DNA of 64,000 bases from Strigamia acuminata (taxonomy: Eukaryota; Arthropoda; Chilopoda; Geophilomorpha; Linotaeniidae). Below the pieces are notes generated by a model. It saw nothing but the letters and a program-made list of their open reading frames with translations, had not been told where the DNA came from and ran no database searches. Of this stretch, positions 53,101 through 64,000 are shown one piece after another (position 1 is the stretch's first letter; every line of letters starts with the position of its first letter). Position numbers and translations under genes: made by a program. The stretch lies in contig OX442315.1 in NCBI GenBank assembly GCA_949358305.1, positions 21,106,427 to 21,170,426 on the forward strand. The letters run 5' to 3'.

Positions 53101-56100
53101 CGTCTGCTTCGTGATCCCGCCCCTCGGTCTCCGAGCAGGTACCAGTCGTGATGTGGGTGTGGGGCGGAAGACGAAGCATTGCTTTCCCACGGTCGAGTAT
53201 GGTTGAGATAAAGGGAGCAAAGACGACGATGGAAAAAAAAAAGAAAAAAAAAAAAAAACTGGAATAAGAAAAAGAATGGCAACGACATAAATTGCCCCTC
53301 ACTTTCGCAAAAGTAGACTCAGAATCTCGCAGATGAGTCGGCGGTTTGTCACGTTTACTAACTGCCTAAATGAGTCGGCCTGTTTATCATCAGATGCGAA
53401 GCAATAATTGCTGGACATCAATTTGAGATTTCACAACGAGAATCGTTTAATACGTAAATAATTAATCACTATCCAGACCAAAACAATTAATTAATTTAAA
53501 ACGGAGCCAATTTATGGTGCATAACGAGCAATAAATGTTTTTTTTTTTTGGTTTTAATTCGGTGACGACTTCAAGAAGAGTTCACATGATACGACGATGT
53601 GAATAATCCTTCGTAAAGAGAAAAGAAATAAAAACACATATCGTTTTATCACGTTTAAGAATTGCGGCTCATTCGTTTTCATCATTTTAAAATTGTCGTT
53701 TTTGTAGCATCATTTTAGAATCGTTAATCTCTTAATTTGTTGCGTAAAAGGAAGAAATATAACGGTTAAAACGTTTACCTTTTAATGATGTTTTTGCGAC
53801 GCGCCATCTAACATGTACAGGAAGTGCATCAACAGAACTGTTTTTATAAAACTGATGGCAAAATTGGTTTAACTCAAAAACCAGAAGTCCGCAATTGGGT
53901 TGAAAAGTGCCGAATTTAACTTAAAAATCTGGAAGAATGAGCATGCGAGCAATCATAGCGATGCCATGAAAAAGTAATTTAATCGAAATGACAAATTCCG
54001 GAGTGAAATTGCGGTAATAAAGCTCATATTTAGTGTCGAGTTTTGGATGATTTTGAGGTGACAATTCCTTTTTGGCCTCGACTGGGCGTCGCTCAGTGGT
54101 GATTTACGTCTCTCGTAAACGTGTTTCGTCGTCCAATCAGCGTTGACTGGGTCCACAAAGGGGAAGGTAAACCTTTGGCGATTTTTACGACCTAAGTAAA
54201 ATTTTTATTTTATTTTAGCCCCACTTTGACTACACTCCTCTTTTCAAACCTCTTTTTTGGGTGGGGTGGGTAAAAGAAAGACGCGGGGCATTCGCATTAT
54301 TTCAACTCAGGTGGGTTTCTTCAACCAACTAAGCTCCGCCCATCGCCATCTTATCGACCTAAGACGAAATGGCGGTTTAAGAGAATGGAAAAAGTCGTTA
54401 AAATCACTGGAAACAGACTCCATTCAAATGGAGATGCGTTTGAGCAGCGCGCCAACCCTAGTGGCGCAATTGGAAAATGAAAACAAGCAAATTCCTTGTT
54501 TTGAAATCTTGAGCGCGCACGTGCGAGTTGGAAAATAAATGTTCTCATGCCAAAAAATGACTGACTTCTTTTACACATCCGAATTAAAACAACAACGGCT
54601 GATATTGTTGAAATGGTGAAATCAGATACACGGAGAGAAAAAAATGTTTACTGGTACATCCTTGTGGAACACGCCAGGTGTATATTTTCATGTAAACAAA
54701 ACGCATTTCTTTAAATCGTCAGCTCACTTCAAAAAAAAAATTTTATTCCAAAATATTTTATAACTAAAAAAAAAATAAATTGCTCAAACAAAAATTAAAT
54801 TATTATTATTAGTTAAAATATTTCTTCCTTGTTTTGTTTTTTGTGCGTCTTAAGCTTCTTACACAGTCAAGGTCACGTTTGTTTGTGAGTGATGCAGTTT
54901 TCCCTGAAACAAAGTGACATTTCTTTAAATTCCATCGTTGTGTATCTGCCATTTTAGTTTTCAAGGGTTGGCAACTTTGTTTGTGATCTATTAAACCTTT
55001 TTTCTTGTCTTTTAGGGCGTGTGTTGAAAAGCGCCAAGGTAAAAGGTATAGAAAAATCAATACACGTGGAATTTACTCTGATTATTTTCATTCACATGTA
55101 TCTGCACGAACTCAAGCCGTACTCTTTTGACCGTCTCTATTAGAGTTTTGCTCTTCACCATAGATAAATGTACAAACATAAATCACATTATAATAGTGTG
55201 ATAATTAATACCTTCATATATTTTACATTTGTTTGTTTTTTATCATTCTCTTTTGTACAATTGTGTTTTGTTTGGGTTTTCGTTCTTTGCCCAGATTGAT
55301 TGGCACATTTTGCGTGAGAGGATTCTCATTAAATGCCTGATTGATTTTCATTTCCAACTCCACCCGTTTTCAAACACAGTTCCTTTGACCGATCCTAACC
55401 CAGGTATAACCATCAAACTTTAACTTTCGTAATTAATATTTCACACACACAAAAAAAAAATTTAAGTTTACATAAATTACGCAAACAAGTGTTGAAGTAG
55501 TGCAACTGCAGACACGAATCGCTTTGTTTCTCGGATCTCCTTCAGAGTTAGCGAACCCTTCAAACCCAAGGCCACGTATCAGCAATCAACGAGTTAAAAC
55601 TTGTGTGATAGAGGCGGGAGAGAGATAAAGCAAGCTAAGAGTGGGGGGCTACTTGCAAGTTTGTACTAATACTCAAGGTCAAGTGTATTTGACTGGAGGA
55701 TGACAAACCAACACAAGGGAGGTTGTTTCTACGGATATCAATGCAATTCATTGGAATTTTCTCACAATGAAAAAAAAAATAAAAAAAATAAAAAATTTAA
55801 AAAAAAAATAATCATTTAATACAAAAATAATAATATAAAATATCTACAAGGAAGTTCGCATGACATGATTCAGGAAAAAAATAAATGTTTCTTTTATAAA
55901 TCATTAACATTTTCCTCTCATTTTCACCGATCGGAATGCACCGTTCGTTTTCTCATTGACGTTCCATTCCAACGAGGTGAAATCAGGTATCCCTCATTGA
56001 TCGCTTTGTGTTGTTATGTCTGTTGGTCGGTGTTCGCATACCTGCGGCTTGCAGGTGCGGTAATCCATTCCCCAGTCTCACTTGGCCAATGGAACGAGGT

Positions 56101-56516
56101 GATGCGCTTAATGAGGCTGCATCATGACCTTGACCCTAAACACGTGACTAGTTCATGCGCTGAACTTTCATTCCCTCCCAAATTAAATGAGTTATGGGGT
56201 GTGTAGAGCGGGGCGTGAGATGGGTAGAGAAGAACTTTTACGTAATCGTGATATCATAAATGGGTCGACGAATGTTTAGGGTAAGATGGGTTGATTGTAC
56301 GGGGGTGACTTACTCAGCGCTATGAGTCGACTCATACTTTTTGTCGATACATGGGTTTCTCTGAATTGGCTCCACCCTCGCCTCCCTTTTCTAGGTTGCC
56401 TGAAGCAATGTATAAAATGCCCGCCAGTCTCCCGCCAAATCATGTGCGAGTCCATCTCATCCGCCCGATTGCATGGCGGCATCTACCCGTGTTGAGGGAC
56501 GATGAAGATCCCCCGA
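50101..56516. other. Gene-poor region right of STX18
   Basis: After the STX18 3' UTR, 6.3 kb without a supportable gene. It holds a TTTA/TATT simple repeat (52594-52663), several A/T homopolymers and short unconserved frames (for example 54257-54538). No tRNA or other RNA gene was recognised. It may be upstream regulatory DNA of the secreted-protein gene at 61987. Confidence 0.5.
52594..52663. repeat. TTTA-type microsatellite
   Basis: Imperfect (TTTA)n/(TATT)n tract, with related short tracts at 52284-52320. Confidence 0.8.
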
Positions 56517-56619
56517 TATAAACCACATCGTTGCCCAGGGCTACGAAAGACTCGCGTCATCATCGCGTGGTCAGCGGCAGCCGGTCGAACCGCACTGTCC
56601 TCCTACACCCACGCACATG
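56517..56619 (+). promoter_or_regulatory. Candidate distal promoter and first exon
   Basis: TATAAA at 56517-56522 is followed by about 75 nt of balanced composition ending CACATG|gtaagt (donor at 56620). If joined to the acceptor CACCCCAG at 61970-61977, the terminal ATG would be in frame with the ORF of the secreted-protein gene. This is inference from signals; no transcript is visible. Confidence 0.35.
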
Positions 56620-59600
56620 GTAAGTGTACATGTAGGCCTGGTGGATTTATATTACAAGGTTAGTGGGTCAGTGTGATGGGTTGACGCCCGACCTGGCGAA
56701 TCAAAATCGGACGGGGGGGAAAAAAGAATTCAATTTGGAGGTTTTACCGAAAAAAAAATTAATTTGCGCTTGTTTAATTTATGTGTTAGAACTTATTTGA
56801 TTTGTATTTGTTGTTGGATTCACGGAAGTAGTTTGGTTCTGATGCGTGACTCAGTTTCGGATCGATCTGTAGTTGGGCTTTTCCTTGAAGCATTCTATGT
56901 TCATAGAACCCACTCTAAGTTAATGTATTGTTTTTTTTTTTTTTCTGTTTTTTTTTTCTCTCGTCTTTTGATGAGTTGATGAGGGAGAATCATATGTTCG
57001 TTAATTTGAATTTGACTCGAAGCCAAATTGTGGTAAGATTTCGTCTAAGGATGATTGTGGTGGTTTGTGGCTCCCGGGGCTTCCTTGACTCACTTCGGGT
57101 CAACGTACGCGCAAACTTGGTGGGAAAACAGTGTTGCATAAAGAGACCAGCTGACTTATTTAATGGCAGTGAAGACGAAATTAATATTATTGTTTTAAAG
57201 CTGTAATTATTTTTTAATCGATTATGCTTAATTCCATGTGATTGGATGATCTAATAAAATTCCTGTTATGACTAAATATTTCGCTCAAAATTTCATAGTA
57301 GACGTAACAAAAGAGAATTCTTGTTAAGGTATTTGCGGTTGTGTATTTTATTTGTGTATTTTAAAAAAAGAAAGAAAGAAAGAAAAAAAAAGTGGAAAGA
57401 AAAGAAGAAAAAAAAATAGATCCGGATCTGGTTTAGTCGGTTTTTTCATTTCTTTTCTGTGCCACCAATTTATTCTGACATATTAAGCTGCACCTGTAGC
57501 CGCCGATGCGCGTTTCCTCACCACGTGCCAATGTCCATGATGACACCAGTTGGGAACGGGGTCAATTTGGCGTGACTCGTGCTGACTCAAGTTGCTTCTT
57601 GTCGCTCATCTGGAAAGATGCGCACCTGTGGAACCGCATATGTGAACAAGAACAATTGCAAAGATTCCACAAACCAATTGCCCGGGCACCACTTCCCCTA
57701 AGCCAGCACTCAAAGGGTTTTAGGGTTATCGTGATAACCAACCGGCTACACCATATGGAGAACACGAAACTTTGCTAGACTCATTTGACACCTGTTGATG
57801 GTCTAACTGCAGATTGACGCCCCCGCTGACTCACGAGCCAAGGACAACCAACTTGAGGCGGATGAGGAAGCGCGGGAAACCAAGCGCAGGTGAATCTGCG
57901 GGGATACATCTTCCGCCATCTTCATTCGTGCGATTAATGAATTAACGGAAAAGAAATATGTTGCAATCAATACTGCAAACGAACTCTAGGACATTTACAT
58001 TTAACAAAATAAATGAAAGTCCATATTTGTTTTTATTTTAAAAACGTTACAAAACTCCATTTCTTTCCTTTTCATACTCAAAAATTATGTTTTGGGGACA
58101 AAATGGCACCTAAATGTTATTTTTTAGGATCAAATTTTTAATTTTTAAATTTAATCATGCAAAATTCATTGTTTTTCTTACAAAAAATTAAAAAAAATAA
58201 TATTAATAGACAGATAAGTGACCAGCGATTAAAAGAGAAACAAAGAGCAGAAGGAGAGAGAGTGTCGAAGAAATTTGCCCAATTATTTCCCTCCGTCCTT
58301 TCACTACCCCAAAATAAAACGAAACTATGTTAAGGTCAATGAGTTAGCCCTGCGCGCTGTATAATTAATTGTCAGCATGGTTTCCTCGGTGTGAACGCCC
58401 CGTGAACATCCTGGTAAGGCAATCACTTAGCAAACCTGCAATCGTATTCTTGTCATTTTTGGAATAACTTGAACACTTCCTGTCAGCAAAATGTTTAAAA
58501 ACCTCAGTGGGAGGTTTTTAAGTAGGTAGAGTAGATTACTCTCTGGTTGTAACTGGAGGTGAGTGGTAGGAGGTCTTGAGGGAACACCTTTCTTTTTTAT
58601 AATCTGATTACTGAACAGGTTCTAACCGGCTTCTGACACTTTTTTCTTTTCATCTTAATAACTCTAGCATGACATTTTACAAAATCGCAGCTCACTTGCC
58701 AACTTCTCGAATTAATATTACGTAAACATATTTTTTTAAAATTAAAACGAAAGAAAAAGCAAAAGACAAACAAAATAAAATAAAATAAGATAAAAACGTG
58801 ATAATCTCAGTAAAATTGACTTTGGCTGAGTGCCCGGTCTCAGAAATAGGATCATTTGCGAGTCACCCCTCAGACTGCATAGTAAGTTGTGCCAAATTAA
58901 TAGAGAGAGAAAAAAAATGCTTTTATGATCCGTCAATTGTTTTCATTACCCATCGATTACTTTCTCCTCTTTTCATCGAGCATTTACGTCACTGTCCGTA
59001 CTCGTGATGGCCGCGATGGAATTCGCTCTCACGTGACCCATTTCAGCCAATAATGTCAATGGATTTTACCAATCCCGACCGCTGCGTGGGGGAGTAAACG
59101 TCACTCGGGATTGTCACTTGGCGTCGACTTATCTCGCTAGCTACTTCCTTCCTTCCTGGTGTCGGCGTCCGAGCACCTGAGTATTTCCTCTCGTGCTGAG
59201 AAAACACCTTAACAGGTAAGGTAACGCCAAGTGAATTCACAGACCTGCATTTCTCACGCATGGCGGCTTTCGACTAGCACAATCAACTAAAAAAATTACC
59301 TTTTGCGTCTCTACCTGTTGAAATTTTTCCTTTTAATGGATTCACATCTATAATTTGTTCCGCCTCTGTCCACGTAACTCTTTAAACTGTTGTGGAAATC
59401 CCAAAAAGAAGAGAGAAAAAATAAACCTAACATGGAAGAACAAACAAACACTTAACAAACAACCTTAGAACCCCCCCTAAAAGGTCTACGAGTCGATTAT
59501 TGAGGCGTTGCAGATGTGCCAAATGCGAATCTTACCGACTTCCTCATTAGGTGGCTAGAGGACCCCACCCCGAAGCTCCGCATTGGCATGTTACTAGAGC

Positions 59601-61563
59601 GATTGATGGTGCGTGAGGGTGGTGCGGTTGTTATGGTAACCACAATGCAGTATTGCTTTCGCTCTCTCGTTCTCTCTCTCTCACTTGTCAACCTGACTAT
59701 TCCCCCCATTCCCAAGGTCGCCCACGCTACTGTGGTATTACGTCATGCGTTCACTGGGTCAGGTGTCAAAATGGCTGAACCTGTGACAAACGATCAATAA
59801 AACAATAGGTATTCAAGGATAAGGGATCGATCGGTCCCCGCTAAGATTGAATGGTGTATTCCGTGTATTCCTTGATAAGAGGAAATACTAAATAATTTCA
59901 GGGAAGGATTTGCGATTTGTTTATTTTGATTTCATTCATATGCACTTGACTGATAAGCAATCTAGCAAGAAATGAGTCTTAGGGACCCAGATGACGTCAC
60001 CCGAGTTGATAATATTGAATCAGTGCAAGTAAAGAGTCGAGTGGGTGGAATTTTTAAGGGTTTATTTCCTGTTTTATGTTAAATCAAATGCGACTATTAA
60101 ATATTTTGTGGTTTGGACGCGAGGGCGTCGGTTTTTCTCTCCAGTCGCGTCTTTTGGTCGCCATACAATAGGATAAGATTAACCGATAATATATTTTTTT
60201 TTTGTCTTCTTTTTAATGCGACTTTAATTATTGTTTTTTATTTTTTTTTTTTAATTAAAAGAAAAATTAATTAAAAATTTGGTTACACTGTAATGATTTG
60301 CAAATTTGTGATCTAAATATTTTGATGCAACAAAAAAACAAAATTAAATTTGTATTGGAGGTTAGGGATCTTCAAGCAAAACAATAATGAATTGGTAATA
60401 AATCAGTCGATTAATAATAGTAGAATAATGTCGCTCATGTGTCCCATCTGTGGTGGGTCATCTACACATCCTTTACTTGAACAATACCTTGTTTGGCCCC
60501 AGCCGACAGGAAATGCTTGGTGACGTTTAATTTGCTTCTTGCCGCCATGTCTGTGGAATTTGCTATTATTTTCTATTTACCTTTAGGGTGGCGCAGGATT
60601 TTTATCAAGCGATATTTTTTTGTTTTAAATATCGAGTTTTTTTTTTTTTTATATTTTCTTATTTAAAAGCAAGTATTTTTTTTTTTCTTCAATTTTTTGA
60701 TCAGTAAATATAGCAGTTTGTTTGCATTTTGATTATTTTATTTAAAAAAAAACCAAACCGCAGTTGTTATACAACATTCGGCTTTAATCTCTTTAAACAG
60801 TTTATTTATATCGCGAAGTGTGCTATTTATAGAGTTGGGCTTCCCCGTCGCACCCGGATTTCAGGAAAATATTTTTGCCTTCCAATATGATAAACAGCAG
60901 GAAAAAAAGATACATTAAATTTTTTTTTTATTATTTTATTACTATATACTCTAGATGAGTATGTTCCACATGCGTTTTTAATTTGCGCATTGAAATAGGC
61001 TGAGTCATAAGGTGTGCCCTTCCGCCATCGTCGGAAGAAATGTCCACAAATTGCGTTCTGACCCTGATTCCGCTGACGTTGCATGACGTCATCTTTCTTC
61101 GAAGTTGGGCTTCTTAAAAAAAGAGGGGTTTTCCGTGTACGCGTCGCCTCTGCAATGCAACAGAACAGACGCAACAATGGGAGGGGATAAGGATGTTGAA
61201 TTGGGTTTTCCACTATTCCACATGAGCATCGATTACTGGCCCACCATTGTGTGTACGTTGTGAGGAGCACGTTTGAATTTCCCGCGAGTCATATGGAATG
61301 ATGGAATGCGTGGGCAGGGCCAGGATGTCGCAAACGCATTCCAAGATTCCAAGCGTTCTTATCAGCTTTGTGAATGAAAAGGTGGACTGATAAAAACAAA
61401 CACGTCCGAACTTGTTGTGTACGGTACGAGAGACGTGGTGTTAACGGGCTAAATGCGCGCGGGGATCGGGAAAAGGTGAAAATGTGTTTGACGAATAAAC
61501 AAAAGCGAATAATAACAAGTCGTGATTGCACGATGGAAAAAACAGGCCGTAGTACGTTGACAC
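56620..61563. promoter_or_regulatory. Upstream region rich in AP-1 and CRE-type sites
   Basis: TGACTCA/TGAGTCA at 56847, 57086, 57583, 57827 and 61001; full TGACGTCA at 59992 and 61084 (two more follow at 61610 and 61733). A GA-rich simple repeat lies at 57370-57415. No gene is supportable in this stretch. Confidence 0.45.
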
Positions 61564-61571
61564 TATAAATA
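61564..61571 (+). promoter_or_regulatory. TATA box of the secreted-protein gene (proximal promoter)
   Basis: CTATAAATAG, a strong TATA match about 420 bp upstream of the first in-frame ATG. It would give an unspliced leader starting near 61595, which also carries TGACGTCA at 61610 and 61733. Confidence 0.5.
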
Positions 61572-61986
61572 GCCGATGATTTGGTATTAGCTATGCCACG
61601 CCTTAAGATTGACGTCAGAAAGGAGTCGTGTCCTCCCGTAAGATGCGGGACCCAATGACGGGCGTTCGGCCCCGTGCTGTTCCCTCCCGTGGACGACCAA
61701 TGGCTCGAGCGGAACGTTGTAGTTTCCGGCCTTGACGTCATGGGGCTGGTATCCGGCGTTGTATTTGCCACTCCACCTCCACCTGTGGCTCTGTCGTTTT
61801 CAAGAGTTGGTTGCAAAAGCGAAATGCGGCTGCCCACTATGTCGTGTCTATTTAACTGGGGCTCCGACGCCATGCAAAGGTCACTCACAAGCAGTAGACT
61901 CCCGCGTTCGGATGACGCCCAAACGCCTCCTTTGGTCAGTGACAGGAGGTGCAGACAGATTGTTCCATTCACCCCAGTTGGTATTA

Positions 61987-63705
61987 ATGTCGAGTAAGGT
62001 GTCGACCGTGCGCATGGACAAGTCGTCGCAGCTCACCATTAACTGTGCCGTATCTCCGTCAGGTGGCTGTTGGCGTTCGTATTGGATTGCCGTCCTCCTC
62101 TTGCTCGTGCCCGCTCTTACCATGTCAGCTCCAGTGCCCACGACGCCCAAATGGGTCAATCCGTGCGGTGTCAATCCCGACCAAGTGCTGGGGTCTTCCG
62201 AAAGCGAGATCGAGATACCACCTATGAAACCTCATGAACTCTTCAACAATATCGCCCTGCAGGCGTTGCTAGCCAAGGAACACGCCGATGCTGTTATCGC
62301 AGAATTTGTAAGTAACAAAACTCTCTTATCGTTTTTTCTCAAATAATAATTCAATGAATCACTTGTTGCTTTAGAACTCTTTTCTGTCAAATAAAATCTA
62401 AATCCTTTTTTTCTTCTTTTTTTTTTGCTTTTGCCTTTTACAATCGCTCGTTTATCTCCTTCATCCTTGTTTATTCACGTCACTTGACCGATTGCTCTAG
62501 TAGCGATGTCGACTGGCATGTTCTTGTTCTTTGTATAAGTTGCTTTATCATCGCCTTTCACCCAACTAAGTTGAAGGCCAGCACGCGGCGCGTGACTGTT
62601 CTTCTCACCTTTCTCTTCACTTTTGTTCCCTCCTCTCTCTCTCCCCCTCGTCTATCCAATATATATATATATATTTTAAATTATAACTTTTTAATATACT
62701 GAAAATTACTATTCAAAGTTTGAATAGAAAAGCGCCCGGTTTAGTTTTGTTTATTCAAATGAGCGAAGGGCGAGAAAATGTGTAAATGAAGTGACGACGT
62801 ATAGATGCACTATGTAATTTGCATAGTGTGATGTAAACAAAGGGATAATTCGTTGTAACGAGAGTCCATACTAGCTGACCTACAAACGCTGCACATTTCT
62901 CGAGGGCATTTTTCAATTTTTTTTTTCTTCTCTCGTCTGTCTTCAAGGGCAAGTTTGTCTCTGAGGTCACGGACAATCGGTTTTGCATGTACGCAACCGT
63001 AAACGCGTGAAAAAGGGGGCGTGGAGCTTTAACACGTAGTATTGGCCGTCGACCTCATTGCTCAGTTAAGTAGGCAAAATACACTACAATAAAAATGTGT
63101 TCTCGAGTTTTATATCGAGGCATCAATTCTACACCTATGGGCGCCACTACGTCCCGCCACAGTGATCGCAGCAAACTTGAAGTGTTGTGAAGAAAAACGA
63201 AAGAAAATAAAAACAAAAAATAAAAATAAAAATGCAACTGTAGTTCGGGTGAATCGATCCAGGATGCATGCATACACTTTTTTTTCCAGTGTATTTAATG
63301 AACGCCCACGCATCGAAGCGCCACCATGACCTTGGACTACTGTGATAGTCAGTAGCCAGACGTTAAAAGCTCTCCCTTTCCAGCCGGCTCTTACTATACA
63401 TAGTCCTTGAAAACATCATTTCAACCTTGATTTTTCCCGCCAAATTTATGATAACAATAGCGTTATAAGCGAAACAAGTGATTCACTCTACCTTCCACTA
63501 TACAAAGAGAAATAATTGTAAAAAATAAATATTTTTTAAGCCTAAATTGAATTTATTCTAATTTTTTTTGTTGTATTTTTGTTGCTTTTAATAGGTTATG
63601 GATGCATTTCGGGATCCACATTTCCCTACGTATTCGACAGACCTGCATTACGATTGGCTTCCTCATCCGTCACGTCCAAGCCCACAAGATCTGGATACAC
63701 TTCAG
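61987..63705 (+). CDS. Unrecognised secreted protein, 5' exons (continues beyond window)
   Basis: Exon 61987-62307 ends GAATTT|gtaagt and exon 63595-63705 ends CTTCAG|gtgaga, both phase 0, giving the first 144 residues; more exons must lie to the right. In-frame start choices are 61987 and 62014. A hydrophobic segment, SYWIAVLLLLVPALTMSA, then APVPTTPKW, looks like a signal peptide with a long n-region. The mature part has NPCGVNPDQVLG, an acidic SESEIEIPPM, and a helix-like HELFNNIALQALLAKEHADAVIAEFVMDAF. HYDWLPHPSRPSPQDLDTLQ follows. I do not recognise the family. A helical secreted ligand is conceivable but unproven. The codon pattern, clean splice sites and signal peptide support it being real. 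Confidence 0.6.
62308..63594 (+). other. Intron 1 of the secreted-protein gene
   Basis: 1.29 kb, from gtaagt to tttaatag. It contains an AT dinucleotide run (62660-62674). No gene is seen inside. Confidence 0.6.
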
Positions 63706-64000
63706 GTGAGATTTTTGTATCTATTGAGCAGGATCTTCCCCGTTATGAAATCAAGTTCCTTCTTGGTCTGGCCTCAATTTTTTTTCCCCTACCTTAACTG
63801 CGTCCGGGCAGGATTCATCTGCCGGTGTTACATCATCGCATTAAAACGAGTTATTACTTGTCTTTAACGCAGCTATTATGAATGCAGAGAAGGAAAGAAA
63901 AACAAATGTATTAAGTGGCGAGTCCGTTCGTGCTTCGCTGCATTCCGCCACTGTAATGCAACGAAGCCCACCCGGATTGACCTTGGGGTTGCTTTTGATG
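63706..64000 (+). other. Start of intron 2 of the secreted-protein gene
   Basis: From gtgaga to the window edge. Nothing recognisable. Confidence 0.5.

Noticed and set aside
54257-54538. 93-codon plus-strand frame in the gene-poor region
   Set aside because: No homology, no splice context, basic composition; indistinguishable from chance.
60827-61270. 147-codon minus-strand frame
   Set aside because: No recognised motif and it overlaps CRE/AP-1 sites; likely chance in GC-richer regulatory DNA.
61289-61972. 227-codon minus-strand frame over the proximal promoter of the secreted-protein gene
   Set aside because: No recognisable domain, unusual composition, no splice or promoter support, and it covers the TATA box and CRE sites of the opposite strand.

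Overview
This is a gene-dense animal (metazoan) chromosome segment. Genes are intron-rich with AT-rich introns that are mostly 45-100 bp long, GT-AG splice sites and AATAAA poly(A) signals. Orthologues of conserved bilaterian genes sit close together on both strands. The protein set (SLK/Slik-type kinase, the ADGRA-type adhesion GPCR called remoulade in flies, TM2D2, QDPR, STX18, KCMF1, SMYD5, GTPBP2) and the compact AT-rich architecture suggest an arthropod, possibly a non-insect hexapod such as a springtail or a crustacean. The species cannot be fixed from the window. I rebuilt exon chains by hand from splice signals. All eight complete genes close in frame through every junction, which is a strong internal check.

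Layout, left to right: GTPBP2 (minus, C-terminal part outside the window, 1-2370); SMYD5 (minus, 11 exons, 2752-4609); a divergent intergenic region; ADGRA adhesion GPCR (plus, 18 exons, 5716-20997, with a 6.5-kb intron); QDPR (minus, 5 exons, 21374-22458); KCMF1 (plus, 8 exons, 23081-25674, with a minor-spliceosome AT-AC intron); an SLF2/FAM178-like gene (minus, 10 exons, 27367-29995); a 9.57-kb near-perfect palindrome built from mobile-element sequence (30108-39678); SLK kinase (minus, 16 exons, 40413-46638); TM2D2 (minus, 4 exons, 47344-48087); STX18 (plus, 10 exons, 48470-50100); an 11-12 kb gene-poor, regulatory-looking region; and the first exons of an unrecognised secreted-protein gene (plus, from 61987, running off the right edge).

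The palindrome is the most unusual structure. Two 4.4-kb copies of an element with 34-bp inverted termini lie head to head around a 20-bp spacer. Each carries a decayed tyrosine recombinase of DIRS type and a 28-bp minisatellite that is open in all three frames. Each copy is capped on the outside by a 400-bp foldback unit with 93-bp inverted repeats, and AATT flanks the whole. It inserted about 110 bp upstream of the SLF2-like start codon, between that gene and the 3' end of SLK. The arms differ by at least a 27-nt and a 2-nt indel and have different unique flanks, which argues against a simple assembly artefact.

The genes are housekeeping and signalling functions with no operon-like joint role: translation-type GTPase, methyltransferase, receptor, pteridine recycling, ubiquitin ligase, SMC5/6 localisation, cytoskeletal kinase, membrane protein, ER SNARE. 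Neighbours share short divergent promoters (QDPR/KCMF1, TM2D2/STX18, SMYD5/ADGRA) or tail-to-tail 3' ends (ADGRA/QDPR, KCMF1/SLF2-like).
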